64,000 nt of DNA from Blastobasis lacticolella (lineage: Eukaryota > Arthropoda > Insecta > Lepidoptera > Blastobasidae), in assembly GCA_905147135.1 (NCBI GenBank), contig LR990041.1:744001-808000 (forward strand), in the 5' to 3' direction. The notes beneath the pieces are model-generated. The model was given only the letters and a program-made list of their open reading frames with translations. It made no database searches and was not told the origin of the DNA. Position 1 is the stretch's first letter. Each line of letters starts with the position of its first letter. Below, piece after piece: positions 20,921 to 32,530 of the stretch. Both the position numbers and the translations under genes were made by a program.

Positions 20921-21440
20921 AGAAAGACGGGTGTTATGATTTTGATGTACGTATCTGGGTGTGGGGCTGTGTGTCGTCGTGGCTCCCGAATGGGTGGATC
21001 GATTCTGAATATTTCTATGCGGAATGTTTATCGAGATGACGATAGCAGTTTAGGAAATATTGAAGTACCTACGTTGTATACCTGCTTATGTGGGGGATAT
21101 CCTAAGTTTTTCTGTCGGTTTGGTTAGGACTTAGGTTAATCACACAACCATCCAGTTTCCTGAAAGGTCAGCAGGTAGCAACGCATCTGTAATCCCCTGA
21201 GTGTTGCGATCACTTACCGTTAGCTGACTTGCTCATTTGCTTCTTTCTGATTGAGTCCAAAGGGTATAAAATAAGTGTCTATGTATGTAGAATGTAGTGC
21301 CAAACCCTTTCTTTTTACGGGTGTTGTGATATAAAGCAACACCGAATGCCATAGGAGCACAACAGTAACAGCTGCTAGGACTTTCATAAATGAGCAAATA
21401 TGTGTCATCGATGCCGTCTGCCTAATGAGCACTACCTAAT

Positions 21441-21515
21441 AGAGATTATGGCAAAGCCCTCCGCCCTCCTCTCTTAAGGGAGCCACAAGTCCAACAGTGA
21501 ACTCTAAGAGCCGTC
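21441..21515 (+). repeat. SINE-like family A, degraded 3' part
   Basis: agagattatggcaaagccctcc and caagtccaacagtgaactc are diverged forms of the family A end. Confidence 0.5.
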
Positions 21516-21659
21516 AAAATCGTAGTATAGGTAACGTCAAAACTTTAGATTTTTATTTCAGTTAATTACCTAATATAACTTGATATTGACTATTGAGCAC
21601 GGAACAAATAAAATATATTGATTTCTATCAAATGCAGCAAACGATATTTGAATTTGTTC

Positions 21660-21830
21660 CAACTTGTTCCGTCTACCGAAATCCAGCGCTTTTTCCAGCG
21701 AACCCCGCGCTCGCCGCTCAAACAGTGTCGGTGCTGCCGCTCAGTCAGTCTTGCCGCAGCCACCGCGCCGCGCGGACCGAACACCCTCGCATCACCAATC
21801 CTCTCATCATGATCGCTATCATCTGAACCC
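21660..21830 (+). promoter_or_regulatory. GC-rich stretch with an Inr-like TCAGT
   Basis: GC-rich bases precede the possible exon at 21910-22126. gctcagtcagtcttg near 21738 contains the arthropod initiator core TCAGT. No TATA box. Weak evidence for a promoter. Confidence 0.2.
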
Positions 21831-21909
21831 GACACTATCCCTCACTAACCCTGGTACATAACCATCAAGTTCCGCTTCCATTGCTCCGATGCATCGTCCC
21901 CTTTCATAA

Positions 21910-22126
21910 ACTACGATTATCGCCGACGTAAATATAAGTCGGATTACCCGAGTTGAGTGTTCGGAATTGATGTTCCTCGGACTCCAAGTGTATAGGTTGG
22001 ACGAAACTTTCTCTCCCGGTATGTGGCAGTTCGAGGACTCGGAGATATGCTCCATTGGGATGATACATCCCACGCACAACAGGAACTCCGGCATGTCCCT
22101 ACTGTCTGGAGTGTCACACTTCACAG
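21910..22126 (+). CDS. Possible exon of an unidentified host gene
   Basis: A plus-strand frame opens after a stop at 21907 and ends at a good splice donor (cacttcacag|gtatat, GT at 22127). It contains R-V-E-C-S-E-L-M-F-L-G-L-Q-V-Y-R-L, then F-S-P-G-M-W-Q-F-E-D-S-E-I-C-S-I-G and H-N-R-N-S-G-M-S. Composition is protein-like, with two to three cysteines. A clear acceptor is not visible; an ATG at 21970 could start it. The reverse strand is also open for 112 codons (21819-22157), so the strand is not certain. I do not recognise the family. Confidence 0.35.
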
Positions 22127-22157
22127 GTATATTCACATATAGATGATTGATACTCAC

Positions 22158-22848
22158 ATTTAAGAGATAAATGAAAGATATATGTATACGTAACTGGTGG
22201 CTGATTTACCCTCAGTTATTTGTTTATTAAAATTTTGCAGTAAATGTGGTAAATATGTAGGTACATGATATTGTCGTATCGCACAAAGCCAAGTCAGTCA
22301 AGCTTGGTGATGACAATTGGTTTATTATGCACCGGGCTGATGTGGTCCTTAAATAGTTGTATTTTCTAACATACAAAATCATTGTGTCATACATGCGTCA
22401 TCCCTTACCTGGATGAGCTCGTTCGAAACGATCCCTTTGTTTCCTATAGGCTTTTGGCGTTTGATAAGTGACTATAAATCCTGCTCGTATTTCAATTGAT
22501 AATTTTTGCATTCGAGGTTTGAGTTTGAGTTCTTCTTCCTGGTTTCTTCTGTTTTTGGTTTCACTAAAGTGTAATTTTTCTTGTATTTAGGGCATTGATG
22601 GCTTAATTTTGCTTGAAAATTTCCTGATTTGATTATGCTTATGCCCGAGTGTTAGGTTGACCCACAGAAATTAAAATGATTTCAGAGTAGAGAAACAGCC
22701 CCTGCCGCTTACAGATGTTGTACTAGGCGACTATCTTAGAGGCAGGCGGTTTCCTGTTACGTTTTCAATCTCTACAATCTCCTACATGCTTCAAATTCGT
22801 CTAGCAATCAAGCAAAATTATTATTAATCATTATTCGTGCGCATTGGC
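22158..22848. other. No gene seen
   Basis: AT-rich; no coding or repeat signal recognised beyond scattered simple sequence. Confidence 0.5.
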
Positions 22849-22930
22849 AGAGTCGGTAGCCTAGTAGTAAAGGTTTCGAATCCCATTGCCGGCATTTACC
22901 AATGACTCTTTTCTGAGTTATTTACTGTAC
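22849..22930 (+). repeat. SINE family B, tRNA-like head (split)
   Basis: agtcggtagcctagtagtaa and ggtttcgaatcccattgcc form the tRNA-like head; the body resumes at 23925 after the insertion at 22931-23924. Confidence 0.7.
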
Positions 22931-23924
22931 GCGTTCATAAGTGATTGATCACTTATAGATAGAAATCATTTGTAGCTACTGCCACATACAGGATATTAGA
23001 TGCATTGTTAAACAAATGGATTTGGCTAAAAGGAAGGTGTATTAGCTGTCCCCTAAGCACAAATAACTCAGTCTTAAACTGCAGGTTTTTTATATTAATA
23101 AATGAAAGTTTTTATTTATTTATTTAACAGTTTATTGTTCACAAGATAGAGCATACAGTTATGTAACAGAAGATTAAGACATAACACGCACTGCTTATCT
23201 CTAGAAAGAAATCTCTTCCAGCAGGTCTACCAGAGAGAGATGTTATAATAGACGCCGATAAGACGTGCACAATACAACAAAAAAATATATACATATTTAC
23301 ATATTATACCTAATTATACCTACATGCAATAACTAATATAATAACTATGTCTAAATACATACCTATACTATTATAAATATACTTAAGGCACTATAACACA
23401 TTCAGGCACATAATGTTAGGTAATGTTCTTTCACACGCTTCTTAAAAGTGAAAATTGTCTGACTGTCACGCACTTCGTGCGGAAGAGAGTTCCAGAGTCT
23501 TGCAGCATGAACAGTGAAGGAGTAGGAAAAGAAATCTTGTTAGTTAAAGAAAAAAGAAACTTGTTGTTATGAATTTCCATACTTTGTCTAATAAATTAAA
23601 ATTAACATACTTTTTGATAATAAATACAGCCTCAAAATTATATTTCTAATTTAGTAAGTATTAATATATGGTTACAACAAATTAAAAATATTCGCACCAA
23701 AGTTAACTTTTTAGGTCAAAAATCCATTGTAACTTTGAAATGGAAAACTGACAAAGTGGTTCTGAATTGTAATAAAAAAAGAAGTACGAAGTGATTTTGG
23801 TATTATTTTTATTTACAAATGTTTTCTACCTTATTCCCTTTCGAACAGTATGCTACATGCTATAAAACCTTTTAAAAGCTGCACGGGAACACGAAGTTTA
23901 AAGTGGTCATGCACTTATGAACGC
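22931..23924. mobile_element. DNA transposon of about 1 kb with 24-base TIRs
   Basis: The left end gcgttcataagtgattga and right end (reverse complement gcgttcataagtgcatga) agree at 21 of 24 bases (22931-22954 and 23901-23924). The element sits cleanly inside a family B SINE with GTAC next to both ends. No transposase frame; the inside holds a LINE fragment (23112-23560). Non-autonomous; the superfamily is not assigned. Confidence 0.75.
23112..23560 (-). pseudogene. LINE 3' end nested in the DNA transposon
   Basis: Minus strand: F-T-V-H-A-A-R-L-W-N-S-L-P-H-E-V-R-D-S, F-K-K-R-V-K-E-H-Y-L-T, then a 3' UTR with gaaatctcttccagcagg, similar to the LINE at 474-1205. Confidence 0.75.
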
Positions 23925-24150
23925 GACCGTACAATAGTTGAACTAGTATTCCGACCTGTGGTTCCGACTAACCCATGCTCACAGTGAGCGAAAAAAACGT
24001 GATGAAACCTGCACATTCAGGCGACTGAATGTATTACCATGATCCATCTGGTCATCACCAATCTGGTCAGGTTTCCCTGCTAGCAGAGTGCATAGCAGTC
24101 GCTCCACTGTAATTACCTGATCTGCCAAATCCTGGATCATGGTCAATAAC
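23925..24150 (+). repeat. SINE family B, body and 3' part (split)
   Basis: aacgtgatgaaacctgcac, cattcaggcgactgaatg and aaatcctggatcatggtc in family order. Confidence 0.8.
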
Positions 24151-24159
24151 AAAATCTAA

Positions 24160-24445
24160 ACTACTCGTGAACGGGTGCTGCCTTGGTGGACTGGCTTACT
24201 CTTGCTGTAGTTTTAGGTGGTTTTTCTTAATTATACTAGACATACCTATAGAATATAATATAGCGTTCCGGCTCTGCCTGGCATTGTCGAGCACGGTTCG
24301 GTCGTGGTTGGCGAGGGATACGTTATCTACGGCCATAGGGCGGTCAGCGTGTCACTGTGTTATCTTCCTACTTTCCTACCCCCCTCCTTTTTGACGAATG
24401 AAAGAGATATTTAATGTTCTAATCAATAAAGAAATTTTGAATTTT
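24160..24445 (+). repeat. LINE 3' UTR, family E
   Basis: Shares cgggtgctgccttgg, tttcctacccccctcc and gaaagagatatttaatgt with 40650-40912 and, inverted, 45738-45905. Ends in aataaagaaattttgaa. Confidence 0.75.
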
Positions 24446-24611
24446 TGAAATTGCAGAATTTGTGGAATGAGCTTCCTCCCGTATTCTTTCCTTTGCACTA
24501 TTAAAGCATGTCTATAGGCACCTCAAAGGCCTGTACCGCATCTGCTCCCCATAGATTGTAGATGTCCTGGATGACAATGGCCACTTTACACTATTTATTA
24601 ATTTTTATTTA
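24446..24611 (+). pseudogene. LINE C-terminal fragment
   Basis: L-W-N-E-L-P-P-V-F-F-P followed by the usual tail (aaaggcctgtaccgc, tgtcctggatgacaatgg). Confidence 0.5.
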
Positions 24612-25540
24612 ATCGTCAACATGGGTTACATAGTTGGTTACATGTATTTCTTAGATCTCCATGTTCCACCTTACGGTATACGATACAATCCACCCATCTA
24701 ACTATCACTTTATACAAAACCAGAATAAAATGAAATTCATCCCTTTTAAATATCAGATATTAATACACTAAATTAAGAAAAATATGTCAAGATGAATCAT
24801 TATTAAATCGTGAATAACTATAATTAATTGAAATAATTGAATGTAAAATTTTTATAAATCGTTAAAATATCAATGTCATTTATCATTTTATATATTATAA
24901 TTATTATTTATATTACTACATTTATATAAAAGTATCGTTAAGGAATTTTATTAGGGTTATTAGGTGGACCGTCCGTCCGTATGCCTCCCTACCCTAACCC
25001 TAGGCAATAAAAACACTACAAACAACACAGTACATACTCCCCCCTCTTTTAGCGACGGGGCTTAATACAAACAGGGGCTCATAATGAGGTAAAGTTTTAA
25101 CCGTAGCGTTTGTTTCGTACAAAGCACCAGAATGGCGCTTCAAAAATAGTATAAATTCCCGTCCGACGACAAAAACTGTAGGGCCGGGCTACACAGGGGC
25201 TGGAAAGCGGAAAAGACGTCGCTGTGTAGGGTACAGCAAGCGATGTCATTCCGGGTCGTGGTGTCACGAGAATCAGCGACAGCTAATAGACCAACTCATG
25301 ACTGACCAGAACTAACATAAATTATGACCTGAGTAAAAATTTTATTTTCAAGAGTTAAAGCTTTTAATTTCGCAACGAAAATCGAAAACGATGACTGATT
25401 ACTACTACTAAATAGTTCAGTTTTTCGAGTTAGTTATTATTGAAAATTTTAGATGTACTGATTAACATTTTGCGGGGCCAACTTGATTAGGCAAGGCAGT
25501 ATGGAGGCATCAGTGTGACATCAAAATCTGTCATTTCAAA
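24612..25540. other. No gene; one LINE 3' relic
   Basis: 24955-25008 holds ggtggaccgtccgtccgt and gcaataaaaa, a LINE 3' end also at 41175-41230 and inverted at 58390. Otherwise AT-rich. Confidence 0.5.
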
Positions 25541-25735
25541 CCTTTGTGGGTGTGTCTGTCTGTGGCATTGTAGATCTCTGACAGGTGTACCGATTTCGAT
25601 GCGATTTGCCTCATTTGAAAGCCAGTCTAATGGAGATTGTTCTTTTAGTTCGTCCATTTAAATCGTTTCAATAGTTAAGGAAATATTCGAGTATATATAC
25701 TTGGTCGGGGGTTTCTGGCGTTTTCGTGTCGGTTA
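25541..25735 (+). repeat. Dispersed repeat family G
   Basis: gtctgtggcattgtag, accgatttcgatgcga, ttgaaagccagt and tacttggtcgggggttt recur at 48120-48420 and in part at 50060-50190. Class unknown. Confidence 0.6.
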
Positions 25736-26843
25736 AGTTATCGGTACATGATCTGTATATATCGGTAAAGAGATTGCAAGAATTCGCTTCCTGCTTTACC
25801 GTACCGCAACCGTATCGCTTTTTCGCTGCCAGTGTAGCCCAGCCTTAGCTGTTCAGACGAGCGCTTTGTTTTTAATCCCTCGCTCGCAAAGAATAAGCCA
25901 AAAACAGAGCAGAGACGAAATATTAGCGAAAGTTGTAAGTGCATCTCGTTAATGAAATGTTTGTATATTGTCTAGATAAAATTAATCAGTTTTATTTCTG
26001 TAAGTGTAGTTTTACAAAGTATTCTGACGTCTATACTTATACCTAACTAACTGTAATTACGTCTACGGTCACCTCAAAATATGGTGAATAAAAAAGGAGA
26101 GGAAACGTAAATTGTGTTTTTGATGTTGGATGTTGGATCCAATTGTCAAGCCTTTGTTCCCGTTGAAACCATCGAGGCAAGTTTTCCAATTTTTCTTTCC
26201 CAGAATTACATTGTTACAATATCTGATTCTGCTTGTCTTTTTATGACTTTTGGTTAGTAAGATAGCCTTTAGTCATAATGCCGTTTGGTTCCCTCCCACT
26301 AATATTTCATCTACCTGATAGAACATTCTAGAAAATAGGAAACACCTAAAAACATTAAAAAAAAAACTTCAGAATGTTGGATTGAGGTCAAAGCCGAGGT
26401 TAGGATGATATTATTATACGGACAAGTACACATTTCTCAACCAATTCTTAAAACAAATAGTCTCCTTCGATCGCCGTTCTGTGCCAACATTTTCGTGCAT
26501 CTCCATTTTTCAGTCCGATAATTGCGATCACCGATACTATGACGAATGCATTGAGGTTGCCAGTGGCCTTGTCCTCGTCCCGACTTCGGCCGAAAACAAA
26601 CGAAGGCCAAGGTCTTGCTCGCACCAAAAAAACAAACTTATCTAAACCAGTGATGGCGTCGCTGTTGTTGAATTTCGTATTGCGGCCAAATGAGATTTCT
26701 ATTGGCGACACTTAGTTCCAGTTTTGGTCACCGGATCGGATGAGTTTGTGGCACTATATCTAACGTCCTGTCGCCAACACCATGGATGTGAAATATCGCC
26801 CGGGTTTACAATGCCACCTTATGCTTTATGCCTTAGTGCCTGC
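25736..26843. other. No gene seen
   Basis: A minus-strand frame of 87 codons at 26448-26711 has no recognisable motif. No repeat identified. Confidence 0.4.
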
Positions 26844-26982
26844 GAGGCTATTGTCTAGCTCAGTTGCCAACTGAAGATGACATTAGATAATTCTACGCTA
26901 CGTCATCTACGTTGGCGACTGGCTATAGCGTCCACCAAATTAGAGTAATGCAAGATTATTAATGTCAAATTCAATTGTCTGT
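26844..26982 (-). mobile_element. MITE family L, copy 1
   Basis: Reverse-complement match to 49509-49667 (attagataattctac, cgtcatctacgtt, ccaaattagagta). Its ends are more diverged than in the second copy. Confidence 0.65.
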
Positions 26983-27309
26983 AGATGGCGGCGCTAGTGA
27001 GGCTTACAGTTCTGATTTTGTCCACTGAGCCTGATAAGCTAAGCCTGATGTAGCTCGCAGAGATTTCTGGCTTTGGTCGGAATTTTTGTAATCATTGGTC
27101 AGGTTAGTGTTTGGCATCGCATTGCTATCTACAATTTTCGATACCTATATTGGCGAAATCTAATAGTTATCCAGTTGGATTGCTGGCCCTGGATGTCTTT
27201 TGTAGCGAAATCGGTTTCCATACGTCACCGTATGGCAAAAGTAGAAACTAACCAGTCTTTGGTAGATTAGTATTTCCGATTTTTATCACCGATACTTGAT
27301 TCGCGGTTT

Positions 27310-27680
27310 AACTATGCATAATATAAATTAAAGTCGCCTTCCGCGTCTGTCTGTCTGTCAATATTTCCGCCAACTCCTCCTAAATCACGCAATGGATTTT
27401 GATGTGAATTTCCCATTTCAGTTAGAGAATTTCTTTCGGAGCATTTGTATGTATAATATGTGCACATTATAGTTAAGAAAGCTGAGAAAATCGGTGCGTC
27501 TATAAATAGTATAAAACAAAGTCGCCTCCCGCCGTCTAATTCTATGTACGCTTATATCTTTTAATCTACGCATCAGTTTTTATGCGGTTTTCAACAATAT
27601 ATAGAGCGATTTAAGAGGAAGTTAATAGGCAAAAAAAGTGGTAGGCAGGGGTAAAATAAAAGTACGCGAACGAAGTCGCG
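27310..27680 (+). repeat. Dispersed repeat family K
   Basis: tctgtctgtctgtcaat, a second related arm from 27515, and the end block gcgaacgaagtcgcgccggg, which recurs at about 40333 and 45985. Flanking 27680-27900 is GC-rich without a protein match. Confidence 0.6.
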
Positions 27681-28390
27681 CCGGGTCAAAATTCCGGCAA
27701 ATTAAACACGACCGGGGCCGTTTTTCGCCGCGATGCGCCCCGTAGGCCGGGCCGCTACACGGGCAGCAATTACCGCCCGGGAATACCCTTAGTATTGTCC
27801 ATCTGCATAGCGTAACGCGCTGGCCGCCAGCCAAGTCCAGCCACCAAGCGTGTCGCGAAATGTGAAATGAAATCGCGGAGTGAAGCTCGTGATGGAGATA
27901 GGCTATGTTACCTGTTCGCTTCCCTGTGATAAAATAATGTTGAAAGTTGCCTGGAAGAAATCGCAGCAAGGCCGTCTTGTCGTTTTCTCTGTTGATACCG
28001 ATATGTGCCGACTGTATTCTGGGTGTTCGTCTATCTATCTATCTCTCTTAAATATATTATTCTTTGTTGTATAGGTACATACTTAATTAGATACATCAAA
28101 CGAAAATGAGTACTTACAATGGCGACCTAAATAAATACTGTCTACCAATACCACTCTGTTTTTGATCAAGTTTGAGAAAAGTGACATAATTAAAATAAAA
28201 AACAAATCTGGGGACCATGGAGCGTATAACATAACCGAGCGTTTAACGAGGTAAATACGTTCTCAAATGAAAACTATTTTACATAACAAGCTTTTATCGC
28301 GCGGTGTAGTACTCATCAAGACCAGTCCAAAGAGCCCACACACGATGGGGTTATCTTGATGTGTGTGTTGAGTAGTTTTAGGAATTACTG

Positions 28391-28537
28391 GGGCCTTACC
28401 ATGAACTTATAGCAGGACCTATACAGAACGGCCCTGCTTAGAACGAGACAGCGCTATACGTGTAACATAAGCTTGTCTCGTTCAAACCGAAAGCAATTCT
28501 GTTTAGGTCCTGCTATAAGAGTTCATGGTAAGCCCTC
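28391..28537. mobile_element. Foldback MITE, about 147 bp
   Basis: Arms ggccttaccatgaact and its complement, with tatagcaggacctatacag inside, face each other. The bases on either side (ccaaagagccca at 28328 and 28575) are similar in direct orientation. Confidence 0.65.
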
Positions 28538-28714
28538 TACGAATACGGTAACGAATATCACCCATTACGACCATTCCAAAGAGCCCAAATATGATGGTGA
28601 TATCCTATTGCGTTCATTGGTTCCTATGACCTTCCGACAAAATCATGAGACCAGCTCCATAGTACCATATTACTGCATTGTCATCCAAGTTACATAGGTA
28701 TACCAAATTTCAGC

Positions 28715-29135
28715 TCAATGAGGAGTTTTCCAATAGGTATCTAAAGCATTCTTAACCACTCACTAGATGGCGGCCCGACAATTTTGGTAATTTATAATCG
28801 CTTGAAAAGGTTCTTAGCAAAGGGGATATAAACACTAGGTACGTTGTATTGGATAATATTGTATTTATCAATAGTTTTCAACCATTTTAGAGGTTGTAAT
28901 AATAATGGGACATAGTGCCAACTTCTATAAATATTTCTTTTTACACTTCGTTCAACCTTTAACAGTTATGTTTATATTAATAAACATTTTATTTTTAAGT
29001 TTAGTATTAGTTGGCTGCATGAAATCACTGCCACCATCATACAGATTATAAAAAGATTACCAAAATTGTAGGAGCGCCATCTATTGATGCTTTTTGAAAC
29101 CAACTATCAATACCTACTGGAAAACTCCTCATTGA
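28715..29135. mobile_element. MITE family P, copy 1 (about 420 bp)
   Basis: Ends tcaatgaggagttttcca and ctggaaaactcctcattga are inverted; just inside, both carry an agatggcg-type block and acaattttggtaa. The second copy is inverted at 50793-51216. No ORF. Confidence 0.8.
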
Positions 29136-29601
29136 ACACCGGGAAGTGGGTCGAATTAGGCTTGCGAGATTTGCTCCGAACATACAAAGTTACATACAAA
29201 CATTGCAAGTTAAATAAAAGCTTGTAAAATAATCGTATCTGTAGTATCCAATCCGATATATGACTACTCTATTATGGATGTTAGTTGCTAACAAGGACTT
29301 CGGTCTCAAAAGAAAGTTTTAGCTGTGACATTATCTGGAGATAGTTCTATTTTGCCTACAACTTCGTCAGCGTAGTTCAGCTCTTGTGTTTTTTTTTCCA
29401 TAAGAGGGAGGATAACTAGCAAGCAAGTCTCCTGATGGTTAGTGATCATTGCTTGAACAATGGACAAGGAAACGCAATCCCACAGGTCCTATACAGAACC
29501 ATAGTTTGCTTTTATCTTAGTCCGCCATTCAAATCAAAGGCCTACATCGGTCGCGCAAGCACACTGCCACTAATATTGGTTTTAAGCCTTTCGTGGTTAT
29601 T
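29136..29601. other. No gene; repeat scraps
   Basis: 29395-29440 (gcaagcaagtctcctgatgg) is a piece of a common lepidopteran LINE 3' end. The open plus frame at 29435-29920 crosses the foldback below and is not a gene. Confidence 0.5.
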
Positions 29602-29755
29602 CACTACACATATTATGGGGTTTGATACCACGGTTAGTATTGTTTTGACAGTTGCATCCGTCATAGTCACGAGTAGTGGTTGTTTACCTCGATATTTCGA
29701 GGCAGAGGTAAAAACAATACTAACCGTGGTAGCAAACCCTATAATATGTGTAGTG
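29602..29755. mobile_element. Foldback element with arms of about 48 bp
   Basis: Left arm 29602-29649 and right arm 29708-29755 match at about 45 of 47 bases, starting cactacacatattat. The block ctttcgtggttattcac just outside recurs at 48187. Confidence 0.75.
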
Positions 29756-30743
29756 ACACTGCCACTAGGTCAGTTTCCCTTTGGCAGTAAACATTTAGTC
29801 CATTTATGTTACCTATATATTAGTACTAGGGATTGTAGCCTAAAACGTGGTAATACGCTGCATTCTAGTCGAGGGTCTGGTCGGTGGGACCACGAGTCCG
29901 AAGTGCACCCACCGCAGTAAATCCTGTTTTATTCAGTCAGTCCACTTCTCTTTATAACTATTCAGATTGTTAGCAGAGTATTCATTTATGATGAATATTG
30001 CCATCTTTGGTTCCGAGTTTGTAAGTTCGGTATCCCAGAATCCCAGCGCTCGTTAAAGCGTATCTGCTGATTTGAAGCGCCCGCGGCGCACCGTAAAAAA
30101 GATTTTAACGCCGCCGCGCCATTACTCTGCACCGCTAGCACAAGGCTAAGTGTGCCCGGGACACAGCTCGCAGCGAGATAGCGTTTGTTTCCTTCTCTCA
30201 ATACTGGGATGAAAGAGATAGCAGTATCTATGTCGCGCCCTTTCTTGCTTATCGCGAGAGCACAATTGGGCTAGCCTTGCTGCACTCGCAGTAGTTACGA
30301 TCAATTTTACGGGTCCGAGCTGGATTAGTGCCCCTCCAGGCTTTGGTGCTTTGTCGTTTTATTGTCTAAGAACTTCTGGTCAGGCAACTTTGACAGAACT
30401 TATTATAACTGGACATACAAAGAGAACGCTTTTCATTAAATTTTCGTGCTGTTGCAGGGTTCGAAACTAGTGTTGAACTCCAGACATTAATCGTTTGTAA
30501 ACTTAATTAAACAACAACACGCAAACACAACAAAGATGAACCTAAAACCCTAATAACTACAAATATCTCCCAAATCGCTGCCACTGTTGGGGGTGGTGCC
30601 CATAAGGCTGGCTGCATTCCCCCGCTGGATGGCTACCTCTTGGCCGAGGAATGAGCCATCCCTACGGTCACCAAGTGGATTATATTAGTTTTATTTTTAA
30701 TTTTATGAATGGCTTTTAGCTTCAGGGCCCCAAGGTCCCAAAG
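29756..30743. other. No gene seen
   Basis: 30050-30240 is moderately GC-rich with several short inverted words but no protein-like frame. Confidence 0.4.
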
Positions 30744-31100
30744 TTATATAATTATCGCGTATTTACGGCGTTTCATGGTCCCAGCTGATGCAGCCGCCGC
30801 GTCTGGCCTCAAAGACGTAGAGACAATAAGGGACGCTGCTAGAGTATCTACGCCTGTAGCGTCCCTTTTCCCCTGGCAGGAGAGACATGCCGTCGTGCCT
30901 CTTCCCATCATCTCGTACCAGGCCTGAGGTCTCAAGCGTGGAGGGTAAAAATACGTATGAGCCTTATGTACTGTGTCATTGAGACAGACGACAAGACAAG
31001 CACTTTTACAGCAAGAGAGCCCGTGGTGCCCTGAAATATCCACCGTAGCGCCGCAGTGGCAGCGACGGGGTTCAACTACCAAGCCACAGGCCACAGTAGG
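30744..31100 (-). pseudogene. LINE protein C-terminal fragment with Cys/His block
   Basis: Minus strand: C-H-C-G-A-T-V-D-I-S-G-H-H-G-L-S-C, then L-N-D-T-V-H-K-A, and after a gap G-V-D-T-L-A-A-S-L-I-V-S-T-S and D-A-A-A-A-S-A. From memory a family of LINE proteins has this order after the RT domain (C-x-C-G-A-x-V-D, H-G-L-S-C, D-A-T-x-V-D-T-L-A). The open frame extends to 31163. Confidence 0.65.
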
Positions 31101-31137
31101 TTTGTTGTTTGACGTGAGTTTTGGCTGTGTGATTATC

Positions 31138-31375
31138 ATTATCATCATCATCCGAGCAGACAATACCTGCTTCTTCCAGGGTCCGCTTTTCTACTTTTCG
31201 CTTTGCCCGATCTCCGGAATCTTTACGTCGTAAGCCGCTGGCTAGCGTTTGACTCGACGATGTCAATCCATCGCTCTTGGGTCTCTCGCGGGACCTCTTT
31301 TCCGACACAGGCAGGTTTAAGCACCGATTTCCCACGTATCCCTAGGGCTTACGCAATACGTGAACAAACTAGCGC
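31138..31375 (+). repeat. Dispersed repeat family H, copy 1
   Basis: tcatcatccgagcagac, ccagggtccgctt, gcgggacctcttt and cttacgcaatacgtgaac recur in order at 43980-44175. Confidence 0.7.
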
Positions 31376-32386
31376 AAATGTGCATTGGCCGTGTGATATC
31401 AGTTCTTATTCAAGTCGACTAATGACTTCTTTACAAGCTGATTAGCCAGTTTCTCCATTGACCAGCGTACCCATTCTATCGATTAACCAGCCGGCCAAAT
31501 GTAAAGATGGCCACAAAACAACTGGCCAGTTAAACGTACAAAAAGTCCATAGGTCACCACACCCCTCCTCGCCACAAATGCGGCGCTCTAAACCTCGCAA
31601 TTCAAACAGATAGCCCGCGCGGCCGGGCGATCATTTCCCAGCGGTGTATGCGGCGTCCCCCGATGCTGAAGGGGCGATGCAACGATATATCGAAATACCT
31701 TAAAATATCGATATTTCGAAGCCCGAAAATATCGATATGGACGAACCGCCGCTACCGATAGATCGATATCGAAAAACACGAAATGTTTTATCACACGGTC
31801 CGGGTCAAAATCAACCGGAGGTTGAGATGCTCTGCCCTATTTGTGTTTTCGTTATATATCATTACAGATAAGAAATTACGATGAATGTTTGACACCACTA
31901 AAAGGTCTATTGGATTTATTTAATCTTTAAAACAAAACTCTATTAAATATTGATATATCGGCGTTCGAAACCTATATACCGATATATTGATATCGTCTTC
32001 AGTTGATAATATCGATATCAATATCCTTTTTTTTTTGCGCCCTACGCAAAGGCAATGGGCACCCTCCGGTATAGCGGTTGGGACGGAGGAGGTGAACTCT
32101 CATGAGTACCAGCCGGCTGGCCGGACTGGTTATGCACGACTCGCCAAAAAAGAGACCTAGGCGCATACGTGCTAAACACCCCCTGGAAGCATATCTCGAT
32201 ATTTTTGCAAAAGTAGGGTACATCCCTAGCTGAAGGGGGCGATGCACCGGTGCCTGGTGCACCTGCCGGGTGACTGCGGGGAAGGGGGGAGGGGCGGCCC
32301 AGTTCCGTGCCCCAATTCGAGCCCCAGCAACAAGTGATGTAATGTACATCTTACATTGCCGAGATGCACCTGTGACGATAGAATAA
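31376..32386. other. No gene; TATCGATA-rich stretch
   Basis: 31680-32030 carries repeated atatcgat words on both strands, with three exact TATCGATA. 32020-32340 has a minus frame of 116 codons without a recognisable motif. Confidence 0.5.
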
Positions 32387-32530
32387 TCATCTTAGCGGTT
32401 GTGCTCTCCCACGCGAGGGCCCGGGGTCCGCCTTGACCATGATCCAGGATTTAGCAGATCAGGTAATTAAAGTGGAGCGACTGCCATCTGACCTCCGTGT
32501 AACAGGGGAAACTTTCTCTGGAATTGGATC
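32387..32530 (-). repeat. SINE family B, 3' half
   Basis: gcggttgtgctctccc, tgaccatgatccagga and gagcgactgccatctgac in reverse family order. Confidence 0.8.

Noticed and set aside
29435..29920. 161-codon plus-strand gene
   Set aside because: Most of it lies across the two arms of a foldback element and has no protein motif.
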